Virus record (IMG/VR): IMGVR_UViG_3300025162_000078
Location: 1-45,559 of that record
DNA length: 45,559 bases
Reading direction: 5' to 3' (one strand)
DNA from: a virus
Part shown: positions 1 through 8,330 of the stretch, one piece after another
Layout: every line of letters starts with the position of its first letter
Position numbering within the stretch: the stretch's first letter is position 1
The notes under the pieces: generated by a model
Seen by the model: the letters and a program-made list of their open reading frames with translations, nothing else
The model's database searches: none
Told to the model about the DNA's origin: nothing
Translations under genes and position numbers: made by a program

Positions 1-138
1 AATTGATTCCTTGATCTGTTTACTTTTCCTATAAGCATCGGAAAACTCTGGATGTTTTGCAACCCATTCGTGCATTGTATCAATATGTATTCATATATTA
101 TGACATCGTCTTTGAAATGTTGGAAAAGTATTTGCTAT
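1..138. repeat. Contig-end overlap, left copy
   Basis: Bases 1-138 match 45422-45559 except at position 12 (T) against 45433 (G). The overlap lies inside one continuous terS frame, so joining the ends restores that gene. This is best read as a circular or circularly permuted assembly rather than a true terminal repeat, though a short direct terminal repeat cannot be excluded. Confidence 0.9.
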
Positions 139-369
139 TAATTTATTTGTAGCACTCTTCAAAGTACCGTCTGGCATCTCTTTTATATCCACACCATTTT
201 CTACCATATTTTTCTGTATATTATCTGGTACTTTGTAATATGTAGTATCAACAACAACCTCATGGCTTGTCCTAGACATAAAATCTAATAAGTCTTGACA
301 ATAACTTGACTTATATTTGGTTGGTCTTCCCTCTTTTTTTTTGTCTTTGGGATTTATTTTCTTTGTCAT
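1..369 (-). CDS. terS: Terminase small subunit, N-terminal part (gene wraps round the contig ends)
   Basis: The ATG is at 369 and the frame runs off the window start, continuing at 45421 down to TAA at 45215, for about 191 residues on the circle. The N-terminus is very basic and carries GRPTKYKSSYCQDLLDFM, the usual opening of phage small terminases (GRPTKY..EYC). A helix-turn-helix-like stretch follows, TMHEWVAKHPEFSDAYRKSK, the form that recognises the packaging site. A UGA-glycine at 91-93 interrupts it only in the standard code. The TerL gene lies on the same strand beyond one inserted HNH gene, which supports the call. The 138-base contig overlap covers codons in this part, and one base difference there changes Lys to Gln. 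There is no Shine-Dalgarno site before the ATG. Confidence 0.85.
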
Positions 370-390
370 AAATTATATATAAAATAAAAA

Positions 391-648
391 TTATTTATGA
401 AGAATAAATAAATCTATAACCTTTATTATAATTCTATTCTTGTTTATGTATAAATTAATAACATTTAATGATATAATTGGCTGATCTCAATATCTAGGAG
501 TATATTCAGTTCAAAATTTAAATATAAGAATAATAAAATAAAAATTCAGTGCAAAAAAAACTGACTTCATATAATTGTAGTTAAAATAATCATAGGTAAT
601 AAATCAATTCACTCATTCTCATTCTTTTCTTTTATGAATTATTTTCAT
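391..648 (-). CDS. Small single-span membrane protein, unknown
   Basis: An 85-codon frame fills the gap between groEL (stop at 655) and terS (start at 369), with ATG at 648 and TAA at 391. It is open only when UGA is glycine. The start reads MKIIHKRKEGEGVNGF, and a hydrophobic span near residues 28-45 (SVFFALNFYFIILIFKF) suggests one membrane helix. The rest is basic and isoleucine-rich. I recognise no family. In DNA this rich in A and T, 85 codons free of TAA and TAG are unlikely by chance, and the fit between neighbours supports a real gene. It has no ribosome binding site. Confidence 0.5.
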
Positions 649-654
649 GTTTAT

Positions 655-2256
655 TTATTGTACTCTAAAATCTTGACCATCTATCTTTTTTTCTGGATCC
701 TCAGTAACTACTGCTCTTGATGTAAGGATCATGTTTGCTAATGATACAGCATTCTCTAATGCCACACGAACAACTTTTACAGGATCAATTATACCCTTAT
801 CTATTAGATTTACAAATGTTCATGACTCAAAATCATATCACATTCATTTTTGTTGTTTTAGTTTTTCTGTAATTACTCGATCTCCTGATTGTCATCCATT
901 ATCAACAATAATTTTCATAGGATATTGAAGAGCTTTTTGTAGGATATTATAAGCAATACCTAATTCACCTCCAGCAAATTGCTGTTCATTTATACCTTCA
1001 ATCAAACTAATGCCCTCGCCACCAATAACTCATTCTTGTAATGCAGATTTAGTAGCTTGTAAAGCATCTTCTATTTTTAATCTTTTTTGTGTTGTTTCTA
1101 TATCTGATGGATATCAAACTCTTATTGTAGCGATTCATCCATTAAGTTTTGCTAATCTAGCTTCATATTGTAATACATTCCATTGATCATCTTCTTTTTT
1201 GAGAGATTCTTGGATGCTATCAGTTATCTTTTTTATTTCTTCTTCATTTCTATTTCAACCAACAATAATTGTTGACATCCTTCATGATATAACCTGTTCA
1301 GATCTTCAGCAATGAGCTAATTCAGCCATATCAAAATCCAACCCAGTTTTATGTGAAACCATAACAGCTCCAGTTAATGCACAAACATCTCTAAAGAAAT
1401 TTTCTTTCAATGTTGCATAATGTGGAGCCTTTACAACACCAACATTCCAGATACCTTTATTTTTATTAAAAATAAGAGTAGCTAAAGCAACCGGATCAAT
1501 ATCATCAACAATAAGCAATATATCTTTATCTCCAGAATCCAACATTCAATCTAATACTTTTTTGATAGATGATAATGTATTCAATCTTTTATCTGTAACA
1601 AAAATATATGGATTAATTAATTCACATTGTTGTCTATTGTCATTATTAATCAAAGCGATAGATTCGATAGGAGAATCAAACTCCAATCATTTCTTCATCT
1701 CGATAGATAATCACATCTCTTTTGACTCTTGTGCCACAATAGTACCTTGTTTTCATACCATATCGTAAGCATCCGCAATAAGTTTTCCAACCTCTTTATC
1801 TTGTGCGGATATAGAAGCCACTTTAAAAATATCTTCTCTTCATTCCATCTGTACCGAATTTTTTTTAATATATTCTATCACAAAATTACAAATTTCTCAC
1901 ATACATTTTGATAATTTGAAGGGATTTACACCGTTATCAATATATTTCAATCATTCCTTAATTATTGAAGAAGCTAGAATAGTTGTTGTTGATGTTCAAT
2001 CACCAGCAACTCTGTTTGTTCTATCCGCAGCTTTCTTCAACATTAATGCACCAATATTTTTATATCTATCTTCAAAATCTATTGTTCTAACAATTGAAAC
2101 TCAATCATTAATTACATCTGGTTGAGTCCAGAGATTATCTAAAATAACATTATATCCATATGGTCCCATTGTTGTTGATACTAATTTTGAGATCTCCTCA
2201 ATTCCAGCAAATACACTTTCACGAGCTTGACGATCAAAGGTAATAACTTTTCACAT
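655..2256 (-). CDS. groEL: Chaperonin GroEL (60 kDa subunit)
   Basis: A 533-residue chaperonin that would form the ATP-driven folding ring with GroES. It aligns along its whole length with bacterial GroEL (548 residues): N-terminal [17 protein letters not shown], nucleotide-binding TMGPYG then [19 protein letters not shown] near residue 85, apical VVKAPHY, and equatorial [14 protein letters not shown] near the end. Glycines of GDGT, EGLK and the conserved LG in the apical domain are encoded by TGA, which fixes the genetic code. The C-terminus ends in basic and polar residues without the usual GGM tail. The start overlaps the groES stop as TAATG, so translation is probably coupled. It could serve folding of virion proteins. 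Confidence 0.95.
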
Positions 2257-2546
2257 TAATCTTCACAGTTAATGGCTAAAATACTTGATTGTTTGATAGA
2301 ATAATATTCTTTTTCTTCATGAGTAAATACATCAGGAGCATATTTAGTAAAATAAACTATATCACCAACCTTTACATCCATAATCTCTTTATTTCAGTTT
2401 TCTAATGTTCTTCAATATCATACAGATATAACGGATCATCTTATAGGTTTTTCTGTCCTTACCTCCATAGTCCATCATTTTTCTGATTCCTTTTCTTCTG
2501 GAATAGGAACAACTAATACTCTATCCTCAATTACTTTTAGTATCAT
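2256..2546 (-). CDS. groES: Co-chaperonin GroES
   Basis: A 96-residue heptameric lid for GroEL. It begins MILKVIEDRVLVVPIPEE (GroES: IRPLHDRVIV), has an acidic mobile-loop region near residues 18-33, then the signature GSVISVGYGRTLENG and DVKVGDIVYFTKYAP, and ends with SSILAI, matching the normal SDILAI. Three of the conserved glycines in this core are TGA codons. The length is typical of the family. The gene directly precedes groEL with a one-base overlap. Upstream is a structured, gene-free stretch (2547-2695) that may carry the signals for the pair. Confidence 0.94.
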
Positions 2547-2576
2547 AATATTTTAGTAATTAATATATAAATAATC

Positions 2577-2651
2577 GGATCATGATTGGCTTTGCTCCAA
2601 CACCTCTCTCATGCGTATATGAGTTATACTTCTAATTATACTACATGATCC
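2577..2651 (-). ncRNA. tRNA-like element with non-canonical loops
   Basis: This 75-base element reads as a cloverleaf on the minus strand. The ends GGATCATG and CATGATCC pair over 8 bp. TA follows, then a D-arm with stem GTAT/GTAT (G-U wobbles) around loop AATTAGAA, which keeps A14, Y16, Y17, G19 and A21 but has A at 18. The anticodon arm is CTCAT/ATGAG, with a loop of only 6 bases (or 8 if 4 bp pair). The T-arm is GTTGG/CCAAT with loop AGCAAAG, which keeps C56, A57 and A58 but not T54 T55. No CCA is encoded. It may be a degenerate or unusual tRNA, a tRNA mimic, or chance. Confidence 0.45.
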
Positions 2652-2653
2652 AT

Positions 2654-2684
2654 ATGATCCGTGTCCACGGACCATTATCATCTG
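2654..2684. other. Hairpin upstream of the tRNA-like element
   Basis: A tight inverted repeat TCCGTG-TC-CACGGA (2658-2671) is flanked by ATGAT (2654-2658) and ATCAT. It is GC-rich compared with its surroundings and lies between the 142-residue gene (stop 2696) and the tRNA-like element. It is not followed by a clear T tract on the minus strand, so it may be an RNA-processing or stability stem rather than a terminator. Confidence 0.5.
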
Positions 2685-2695
2685 GGTAGAATGAC

Positions 2696-3124
2696 CTAAT
2701 TAAATTTATGTTTTAATGCTTCATAAGCGAATATATCTCCCTCTCATCTAATACCCTTCTCTCATGTTTGTTTATCTACAACAACATTAGGAAAATTATT
2801 GATTGCGAGTTTTAATGCTGGAGCTACAACATCAGAAATTTCTACTTCTTGTAAAAGATCCTCTATTTTTTGATTTACTTCACCAGTTTTTTCTTGTGGT
2901 ACTTGTTTAGTTTTCATCATCTTTTTTTTACCACCAATTTCTTGTTCTGTTTCAATCTCTTCTTCTGCTTCACCTATGATCCTATTTCTAGCATTAATCA
3001 TAACTTGTATGTTTTCTTTATGAATACCATACAAAATTTTTGCAATATTAGTATTAGTTCGTGGTGTATAATCTAATATAGCTTTCAACATAACCATATC
3101 AGTAAAATTAAGTTCTACTTTCAT
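2696..3124 (-). CDS. Early-region protein, unknown, acidic/coiled
   Basis: A 142-residue protein with ATG at 3124 and TAG at 2696; one TGA at 2759 lies in frame. The N-terminus (MKVELNFTDMVMLKAILDY) is helical, the middle is charged and low in complexity (EAEEEIETEQEIGGKKKMMK) and likely coiled or disordered, and the C-terminal 40 residues look folded again. I recognise no family. It follows the DUF3127-like gene by about 20 bases and so probably belongs to the replication and recombination operon. Confidence 0.7.
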
Positions 3125-3144
3125 GAGTAAATATAATTTAAAAA

Positions 3145-3471
3145 TTAAAAAGGTAAATCATCTTTGGCAACTTCTCATTTTTTTTCAATAATAACTTTCC
3201 ATCCCCTAAGTGAATTGAAGATTTTTTCTTCTAATCCTTCTCATCGGCGGTTATGTACCACATGGAAATGTACGGTAATAATATCTCAAACAGAAACACC
3301 ATTTAATAAATCTATTCTATCTCCCATAAAATCTATTGCTGGGCGATCTAATACTTCTTTATCCTCATTTACTTCTTCAATACACATAATTTGCTTCTTT
3401 GTTGTATCTCAATCTTGTTTCTTAATGTCTATAATGGAAGACAAATATGTTACTTTTGCGGTAAGTTTCAT
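3145..3471 (-). CDS. DUF3127-like OB-fold protein, probable ssDNA binding
   Basis: A 108-residue protein, MKLTAKVTYLSSIIDIKK..., with a central IDFMGDRIDLLNGVSVGDIITVHF and a terminal SLRGWKVIIE. This pattern (strand, 'W/MGDKID.. V GD.VTV.F', 'R.W') is that of the DUF3127 family, small OB-fold proteins often found beside phage recombinases. From context it would coat single-stranded DNA for the RecT-type annealase upstream. Glycines in VGD and RRGEG are TGA-encoded. The start overlaps the small membrane-protein frame 3422-3592. Assignment rests on pattern memory. Confidence 0.65.
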
Positions 3472-3592
3472 GTTTTTTTAAACTTTTAAGAATAAAATAT
3501 ATAATTATATAACCAAACATAACTGCTATCATTAGCTTTCAAAATATTATTGCGAGTAATAATATTATTGCTATACAAGTTACTCTATTCAT
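3422..3592 (-). CDS. Small two-span membrane protein, unknown
   Basis: A 56-residue frame starting at 3592 inside the end of the RecT gene (stop 3585) and ending 50 bases inside the DUF3127-like gene. It begins MNRVTCIAIILLLAIIFGKL and continues hydrophobic to about residue 35, giving one long or two short membrane helices, then a basic tail (KSLKKHETYRKS). Overlaps at both ends are typical of compact phage operons, but they also leave open that this is a chance frame. Confidence 0.42.
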
Positions 3593-4433
3593 TTTCTTTT
3601 GGTAATAATTTAATAGCCTCTTTTTTCATAGCAACAACATTAATATCATCACCAACAAATATTGTTTTGATATCTGATTTTTCTAGTAATAATGTTTTAT
3701 CTTTAATAAATCTTCTTCATATTTCTACCTGTAATGCTTTAATCATTACATCTGCATCTTCTCAGTTACCTACATCAAGATCAGAAAACCCTTCTGGGAT
3801 ATAATCATCTGGTAAATAAGAGAACAAAAAATCTATAAATGTTCTAGCTTCAGATATATCTTTTTCTTCTGGTATTACTGATATTGGTGTTGATAATGGA
3901 ACCTTAGCTCACTTTTCTATTTCATGATAAAGTTGTGGTTCTGTAATATCTTCTGGATCAGATACTGGAGCTATTTGTGGAAATGCTAATCCAAATCAAA
4001 TACGAATTAATTGTTTTCTAAGCATGTCCTCAGCTTTAGTATTCCATAATGGATTCTTATCATTTTTTGCATCTACAAGATCTAATGAATACTCAAACGG
4101 TTTTGTCCAATCTTTTCTGTAGATTGTTATTGTTCATGATATTAATTTTCATTCAACTTTTCTCATTAATATATTCCATCCAGCAACAAGTCATGTTGCT
4201 TCAGCTCTTTGTAAAAATACATTATATCAAATAACAAGTGTAAGTTTATCACCATATGGAATAGCATAAACTTCTTTTTTCCAAGGATTAAGTTCATTTA
4301 CAAGGCAAAGCATAAGAAATTTTTTTTTCTCTTCATCAGATGCCTTAATCTTCTGATTCTTCATAAAATCCTCTACTAATTTTGTGTAGAGTTGTTCTTT
4401 CTTTTGTGTTGCAAGTGTGTTTTCCATAGTCAT
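3585..4433 (-). CDS. recT: RecT/Bet-family single-strand annealing protein
   Basis: A 282-residue annealase that pairs complementary single strands in phage recombination and repair. The diagnostic block is near residues 55-75, LNPWKKEVYAIPYGDKLTLV, followed by GYNVFLQRAEATG, TITIYRKDWTKPFEYS and LRKQLIRIGFGLAFP, matching the Bet/RecT core (NPWK.EIYAIPYG...VGYEVYLKRAE...IYRKDW.KPF). The glycines in GY and GW are TGA codons. The C-terminal third is variable and acidic. ATG at 4433 was chosen because it is the first methionine of the charged N-terminus (MTMENTLATQKK); ATG at 4427 is an alternative. No partner exonuclease is recognisable nearby. Confidence 0.88.
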
Positions 4434-4510
4434 TTCAATAAAGGTTAAAAGATTTTGTATACTCAATATATATAATATATTACTCATTGCAATAGGAAAT
4501 TATACTTTTT

Positions 4511-4741
4511 TTATTTCTTCGGAAACACAGTTTTCAACTGCTTAAATCTCTCCATTTTCTTAATATATACAAAAATTTCTTTTAATCTTCATAATAATCA
4601 TTGTTCCATTAACTGACATTTTAATTGATATTTATTTTTTGCTCGGAATAATTGTTGTCATCCAAGATTAAAATCATCTTTAGGATAAAGATTTACCTGA
4701 TATCTTCTTATACTTTTACTTAGATCTAGTTGATTATTCAT
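4511..4741 (-). CDS. Small basic protein, unknown
   Basis: A 76-residue protein with ATG at 4741 and TAA at 4511. The sequence, MNNQLDLSKSIRRYQVNLYP then many Lys, Arg and Gln, is helical and basic, with TGA-glycines in LGGQQ and QGLLGR. There is no family I recognise. It sits between the 169-residue unknown and recT, spaced by 18 and 78 bases, within the replication block. Confidence 0.6.
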
Positions 4742-4758
4742 AATATTTTGGTAAAAAA

Positions 4759-5268
4759 TTAAAACTTATCTTCATTGAAAACATCATGTGATGCTTTAAT
4801 CTTTTTATATAAATTGGGGCATTGTATTTTAGATATCTCTACAGTACCTCAGAACTTTCTTTTATTTTCTCAATTTTCAAACTTAGTATATGGGATCCCA
4901 ATAATTAATATATTATCATCAGTAATATTGGTATCATGAAGTATATAATATATAATATTTTTAGATGGTGTCTGTGTTTTATTACAAAATTCATCTTTTT
5001 TATTTTCTATTTCACGTCATTTTATAACCTCATTTATATATATTTTCCTTGATTTTTCAGCAATAAATACATGTTTGAGTTTATTATAAACATCAACAAA
5101 TCTTTGATCTCATCTATATTTCATAGTTCATAACATCAAAAAATATCTACCAAGATTCTCGGTTTTCTTATATTCATCATATTCCTCCATAGTGAGTTCA
5201 ACTATAGCATTAAGTATTTCTAATGATTTAGTTAGTTCCTCTTCACTCCATTGTTTTTTATTGAACAT
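4759..5268 (-). CDS. Early-region protein, unknown
   Basis: A 169-residue protein starting at 5268, 10 bases inside the end of the replication gene, so the two are probably translationally coupled. It starts MFNKKQWSEEELTKSLEIL and is mixed alpha/beta with several Lys-rich helices. The second half has LIIGIPYTKFENGENKRKFG, loosely like a nucleotide or metal loop but with no recognised motif. TGA encodes the glycines in LGTMKYRGD and FGGT. Its position suggests a role with the replication initiator. Confidence 0.65.
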
Positions 5269-5989
5269 CTTTTAATGGTTTATTATGTAAAAGTGTTATC
5301 TTATTAGGATTGAAACTTTTTATTTCATCATTCCATCTTTTTTGATTTAGATATGTTTCTGGATGAGGTTGAAATTGTTTATCAGAAAATTGATGAAGTC
5401 GATCAGGTAATGTATTTATTATTTTTTCTCTTTCCTCTGGTTTTAGTTTTTCCCATTTTTTCTCACAAGCATTTTTATCTCAAACTTTTCTGTTATATAA
5501 ATCCCGAAACGAAGTGAAGGGTATATTTATACTTTTCTCTTCTTTTCTTTCCTTTACTTTACTTTCCTTTACTTTTCTTTCCTTTACTTTACTTTCCTTT
5601 ACTTTACTTGTTATAAGTAACTTATAACTTTCCTGTTCTCATCGGCGTTTTTCCATTGCTTTCACCCCACCTATAGACTGTTTTATCTTTTTGTCATCTT
5701 TTAGTGCCATTCTTTTCAATAAACTTGGAGATCGAAAATGTTTATCGTCCTTAACTAGTAATTCTAGTTCAAATAAATAACTTATAAGTAACTTATCGAA
5801 ATTATATAAGTTACTTATAACTAAGATAGAATCTATGTCCAATTTATATCATGTTGCCTCACTTAAAATCTCTATAATTGCGAAATACTGTCAATATCAT
5901 TCTCGTCAATGATTTGCTCTTAATTTCATAATTCTTACATCATTTCTTGCATTACAATCATGTGAGAAATAGTTTGTATTATTCTTCAT
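5258..5989 (-). CDS. Replication protein, Lin1244/Lin1753 (DUF4373)-like
   Basis: A 243-residue protein. The N-terminus, NNTNYFSHDCNARNDVRIMKLR then HGREGYGQYFAIIEILSEA, is the hallmark of Lin1244/Lin1753-like domains (YF.HD.NAR.D.KI..L...G.EGYG.YW.IIE.L), winged-helix replication-organiser proteins found in phages and plasmids. The EGYG glycines are TGA codons. A low-complexity linker of four 5-residue repeats (KVKES/KVKER, near residues 129-148) is also typical. The C-terminal part, EKKWEKLKPEEREKIINTLP then PETYLNQKRW, resembles the DnaD-tail region that contacts a helicase loader. Palindromic repeats lie within the gene. Confidence 0.8.
5546..5605 (-). repeat. Four 15-bp purine-rich tandem repeats inside the replication gene
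   Basis: On the minus strand the 15-base unit AAAGTAAAGGAAAGW occurs four times in a row and encodes KVKES/KVKER. The strand is almost pure purine. It may be only a lysine-rich linker, or an easily melted element next to the palindromes at 5611-5818. Confidence 0.85.
5611..5818. repeat. Three copies of a palindrome (ATAAGTWACTTAT), candidate origin iterons
   Basis: Copies are at 5611-5627 (TTATAAGTAACTTATAA, perfect with one central base), 5784-5796 (ATAAGTAACTTAT) and 5806-5818 (ATAAGTTACTTAT). A further ACTTATAAGT palindrome overlaps the middle copy. All lie inside the Lin1244/Lin1753-like gene, as origins often lie within phage initiator genes. The origin role is inference. Confidence 0.55.
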
Positions 5990-6013
5990 GAAGGTTTTTC
6001 ATACAAAATAAAA

Positions 6014-6080
6014 GTGAAGTAGTCTGCCGTCCAAAGCTCACTACCTCACTTCAATTTTGGACGACAATTTAAGAGCTTTG
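6014..6080. terminator. Minus-strand terminator-like hairpin with competing alternative stems
   Basis: On the minus strand GTGAGGTAGT (6049-6040) pairs with ACTACTTCAC (6023-6014; one G-U) and is followed by TTTTATTTTG, a plausible intrinsic terminator between the 108-residue gene (stop 6125) and the replication gene (start 5989). Two other stems overlap it: CGTCCAAA (6028-6035) with TTTGGACG (6056-6063), and CAAAGCTC (6032-6039) with GAGCTTTG (6073-6080). They cannot all form together, which suggests attenuation. Confidence 0.6.
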
Positions 6081-6124
6081 TTTTAATTCATATATTCATT
6101 TATTTTTTATTTACAAGAGAATTT

Positions 6125-6451
6125 TTAATTAGTAAAATATCATAATTTTCTGAGTAGTCTTACGAATTTATCATTTACCCACTTATCTCTCCTCCAGAGT
6201 AATATTCATCCCAATAAACATACTGATCTTTGAACAATTCTTTTCTCTATATTAAAATTTATTTTGGTATTCTTTATATTTTTCATATGATTTATAATCT
6301 CCTGATCTGTAGATTTTATAGAAATATTAAGATCTTTTAATATATCGTTGGAATAATGACGTACATTGTTTGTTGTTCACATAAATCTGTTTTTATTTTT
6401 ATAAAAAGCTCCCATGGCGCTAACGATGAGAACTTCTAATTTCTTAGACAT
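6125..6451 (-). CDS. Small basic protein, unknown
   Basis: A 108-residue protein, ATG at 6451, TAA at 6125. It starts MSKKLEVLIVSAMGAFYKNK and is rich in Lys, Arg, Asn and Ile; near the end comes VCLLGGILLWRRDKWVNDKF. TGA encodes two of the glycines. The general look (short helices, basic surface) fits a DNA-binding helix-turn-helix protein but I see no convincing motif. It is the last gene before the terminator-like hairpins at 6014-6080. Confidence 0.6.
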
Positions 6452-6487
6452 CACTAGCTTAATTATTTTTTATTATATTACAATAGA

Positions 6488-6715
6488 TTATTTCTTCTGT
6501 ATTTTATCATCATAAACAAAAATATGTCATAGGTGGTTTCAGTCATCATCTTTTACTTGTTCCATATGTCATACCCTTTTCTTCTGTGGATCTTTCAGTT
6601 CGTAGTATTCTTCAATGAATCTTAATACATAAGCAGCATCCATAGTGCTTCTTCATTCTTTAACTTTCTCTCAGTCCAGCATATTTGCTTCAAAATGTTC
6701 TCTTATCTGTCCCAT
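6488..6715 (-). CDS. Small acidic protein, unknown
   Basis: A 75-residue protein, MGQIREHFEANMLDGEKVKE..., with acidic and His-rich composition (VGHMEQVKDDDGNHLGHIFVY). Four glycines are TGA codons, including those in HLGHIF and LDGEK. No family is recognised. It follows the 93-residue Cys protein by 9 bases in the same operon. Confidence 0.6.
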
Positions 6716-6724
6716 CTCGTATGA

Positions 6725-7006
6725 TTAAATGGTAAAACTATTGTGTTTTTTGTCATAATATTTTTTATTAGATATTTTTATTTTATCTCTATTTTTATTA
6801 TTCCATTCGGTATGATATTCTTTATTATTACCTCATTTTATATACTCTCTTTTTAATCATAATTCTCGTATACAATATAATCAACAATCAGGACACTTTC
6901 TTTGTCTATATCACTTACTAATAAGTTTATCCGCCCATTCACTTCTTGCTACATATCATTCAGGAATACATAATTTTATTTCATTGTGTTGACCACATTT
7001 CATCAT
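6725..7006 (-). CDS. Small zinc-finger-like protein, unknown
   Basis: A 93-residue protein with cysteine/histidine spacing MMKCGQHNEIKLCIP and RKCPDCGLYC, which would suit one zinc site, followed by a long Lys/Asn-rich tail. The glycine of CPDCG is TGA-encoded. Such HNH-less zinc proteins are common in phage early regions; function is unknown. Confidence 0.6.
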
Positions 7007-7033
7007 AGTCTAGATAAATAATATAAAATGCTT

Positions 7034-7534
7034 TTAGTCTAACTTACATCAACATCAATAACAATATCACATCTTGTTAGTACAATCTTTAGAATGCTTC
7101 TCACCATCCTTAGGAACGGTTGGCGATTTGATGTTAGTAAGGTCTGCTAGGAATTGCTCTACATAATTTTCTCATTCCCAATCTGGTAAACAGTTCTCCC
7201 ATTTCTTATATATTTCATCTATCTTATCGTTGGTCTTTGGGAGATTGGAGAGGTGCATCTTAACTATTAATTTTGCCTCTATTGGCAGTATATACTTGAT
7301 GCTTATTGGTGCAACTGGCTCAGCTTGTGCATCCAAATCTGCATATATGTCTTTAAGTTTTTTCTCAATCCATTCTCCATCTGCTTCTTTGCTTTCGGTG
7401 GTGGCTTCAAGGTGAGAAAGATTATTAGTAATAATTTGTCTTGCTAATTTTTTGTCTTCTTTATTTCTACTGAGCAATCAGTCCATATTAAGTCATTCCA
7501 TTATTTTCTCTATTAAGTCTTTGTTATTCATCAT
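7034..7534 (-). CDS. Early-region protein with C-terminal Cys cluster
   Basis: A 166-residue protein. The start ATG at 7534 overlaps the preceding stop (7524) by 11 bases, so coupling is likely. Most of it is charged and helical (MMNNKDLIEKIMEG... EADGEWIEKKLKDIYADLDA). The last 20 residues carry DCTNKMGYCYGCGCKLD, a Cys-rich knuckle in which the glycines are TGA. Without recoding, the frame would end before this zinc knuckle. No family is recognised. Confidence 0.65.
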
Positions 7535-8150
7535 TTTTTTGGTGAGGAAGTAAAGAAATATAATATAGTAAATCTGACACATAATTTTCTATTTCACTAA
7601 ACGACATATTGCTAACCTCTGGTGGATTTTCTATTAAGTTTTTCAGACGGTCAAATTCTCTCTTTTTCTGTAATTCCTTTCTATCAAACACATATTTCTC
7701 ATAACATTTAGAAACCTCTTTGGTGGGGAATAGTATCATAAAATCTCATATAATAAATGTTCAATCATCAAGGAATTTACTTTTTATGGTGCTTCAACAT
7801 AGCTTATAAAATCATACTATTGCTCTAGCTTTATTATTTCAAGTCCAAATTATATTATCATATTGGTATGGAGATGTTTTACTAAACTGACTTTTTTCTA
7901 TCCTTAATGGATATGCTTCTTCTGCGTGTCGTACTTTATCGTGTGGGTCATAGGCATAATATTTCTTATTGGACTTAATTATTCACTCAATAAATTTATA
8001 CCATTCATTTATAGACTTATCTATTGATTGTAGTCTGATTTTGTATTCTTTAGAATATTTATAATCTGGGTTTGGTAGATATTTTTTTCGTCATTTCTCC
8101 TCTCTATTCTTTGGTGCTTCCATCTCTAATCTAGTAGCGATTTTAGCCAT
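7524..8150 (-). CDS. Early-region protein, unknown
   Basis: A 208-residue protein starting MAKIATRLEMEAPKNREEKG, basic and tyrosine-rich (PNPDYKYSKEYKIRLQSIDK), then a mid-part with TGNNKARAIVGFYKLCGST and FIIGDFMILFPTKEVSKCYE, and an acidic C-terminal helix. I do not recognise it. It is the first gene after the structured element 8179-8329, whose transcript would form its leader if transcription starts upstream. Confidence 0.65.
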
Positions 8151-8178
8151 AGTATCAATATAGTTAATAATAAAAGTT

Positions 8179-8329
8179 TAGGCAGGGGGCAAGGTACGAG
8201 CTTGCTACACCTATGTAATGAACCCACCAAGGAAAATTACATTCCCCCCATATATATCTAGTTAGATAACTAGCTCTCACTTAAGCACCAATGGTAGTGA
8301 AAGGAATAGGTAGCGTTTCATAGGGGGGG
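8179..8329 (-). ncRNA. Structured intergenic element (candidate regulatory RNA or origin)
   Basis: This gene-free stretch is far richer in G and C than its surroundings and dense in inverted repeats: GCAAG (8189) with CTTGC (8201) inside TAGG/CCTA; ATGTAAT (8213) with ATTACAT (8236); CTAGTTA (8258) with TAACTAG (8267); and a bulged CACT..ACC/GGT..AGTG (8278-8299). A C6 tract at 8244-8249 can pair with either a G7 tract at 8323-8329, enclosing the last two stems, or a G5 tract at 8185-8189. The two pairings exclude each other. Strand is assumed from the neighbouring genes. Confidence 0.5.
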
Positions 8330-8330
8330 A

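Noticed and set aside
545-585. Hairpin plus T-run resembling a terminator after groEL
   Set aside because: The stem (TCAGT/ACTGA) is weak and sits inside the 85-residue coding frame 391-648.
2081-2260. Reading UGA as tryptophan (code 4)
   Set aside because: UGA falls on invariant glycines (GDGT, GKS, GNHD, GHRH) and genuine Trp positions use TGG.
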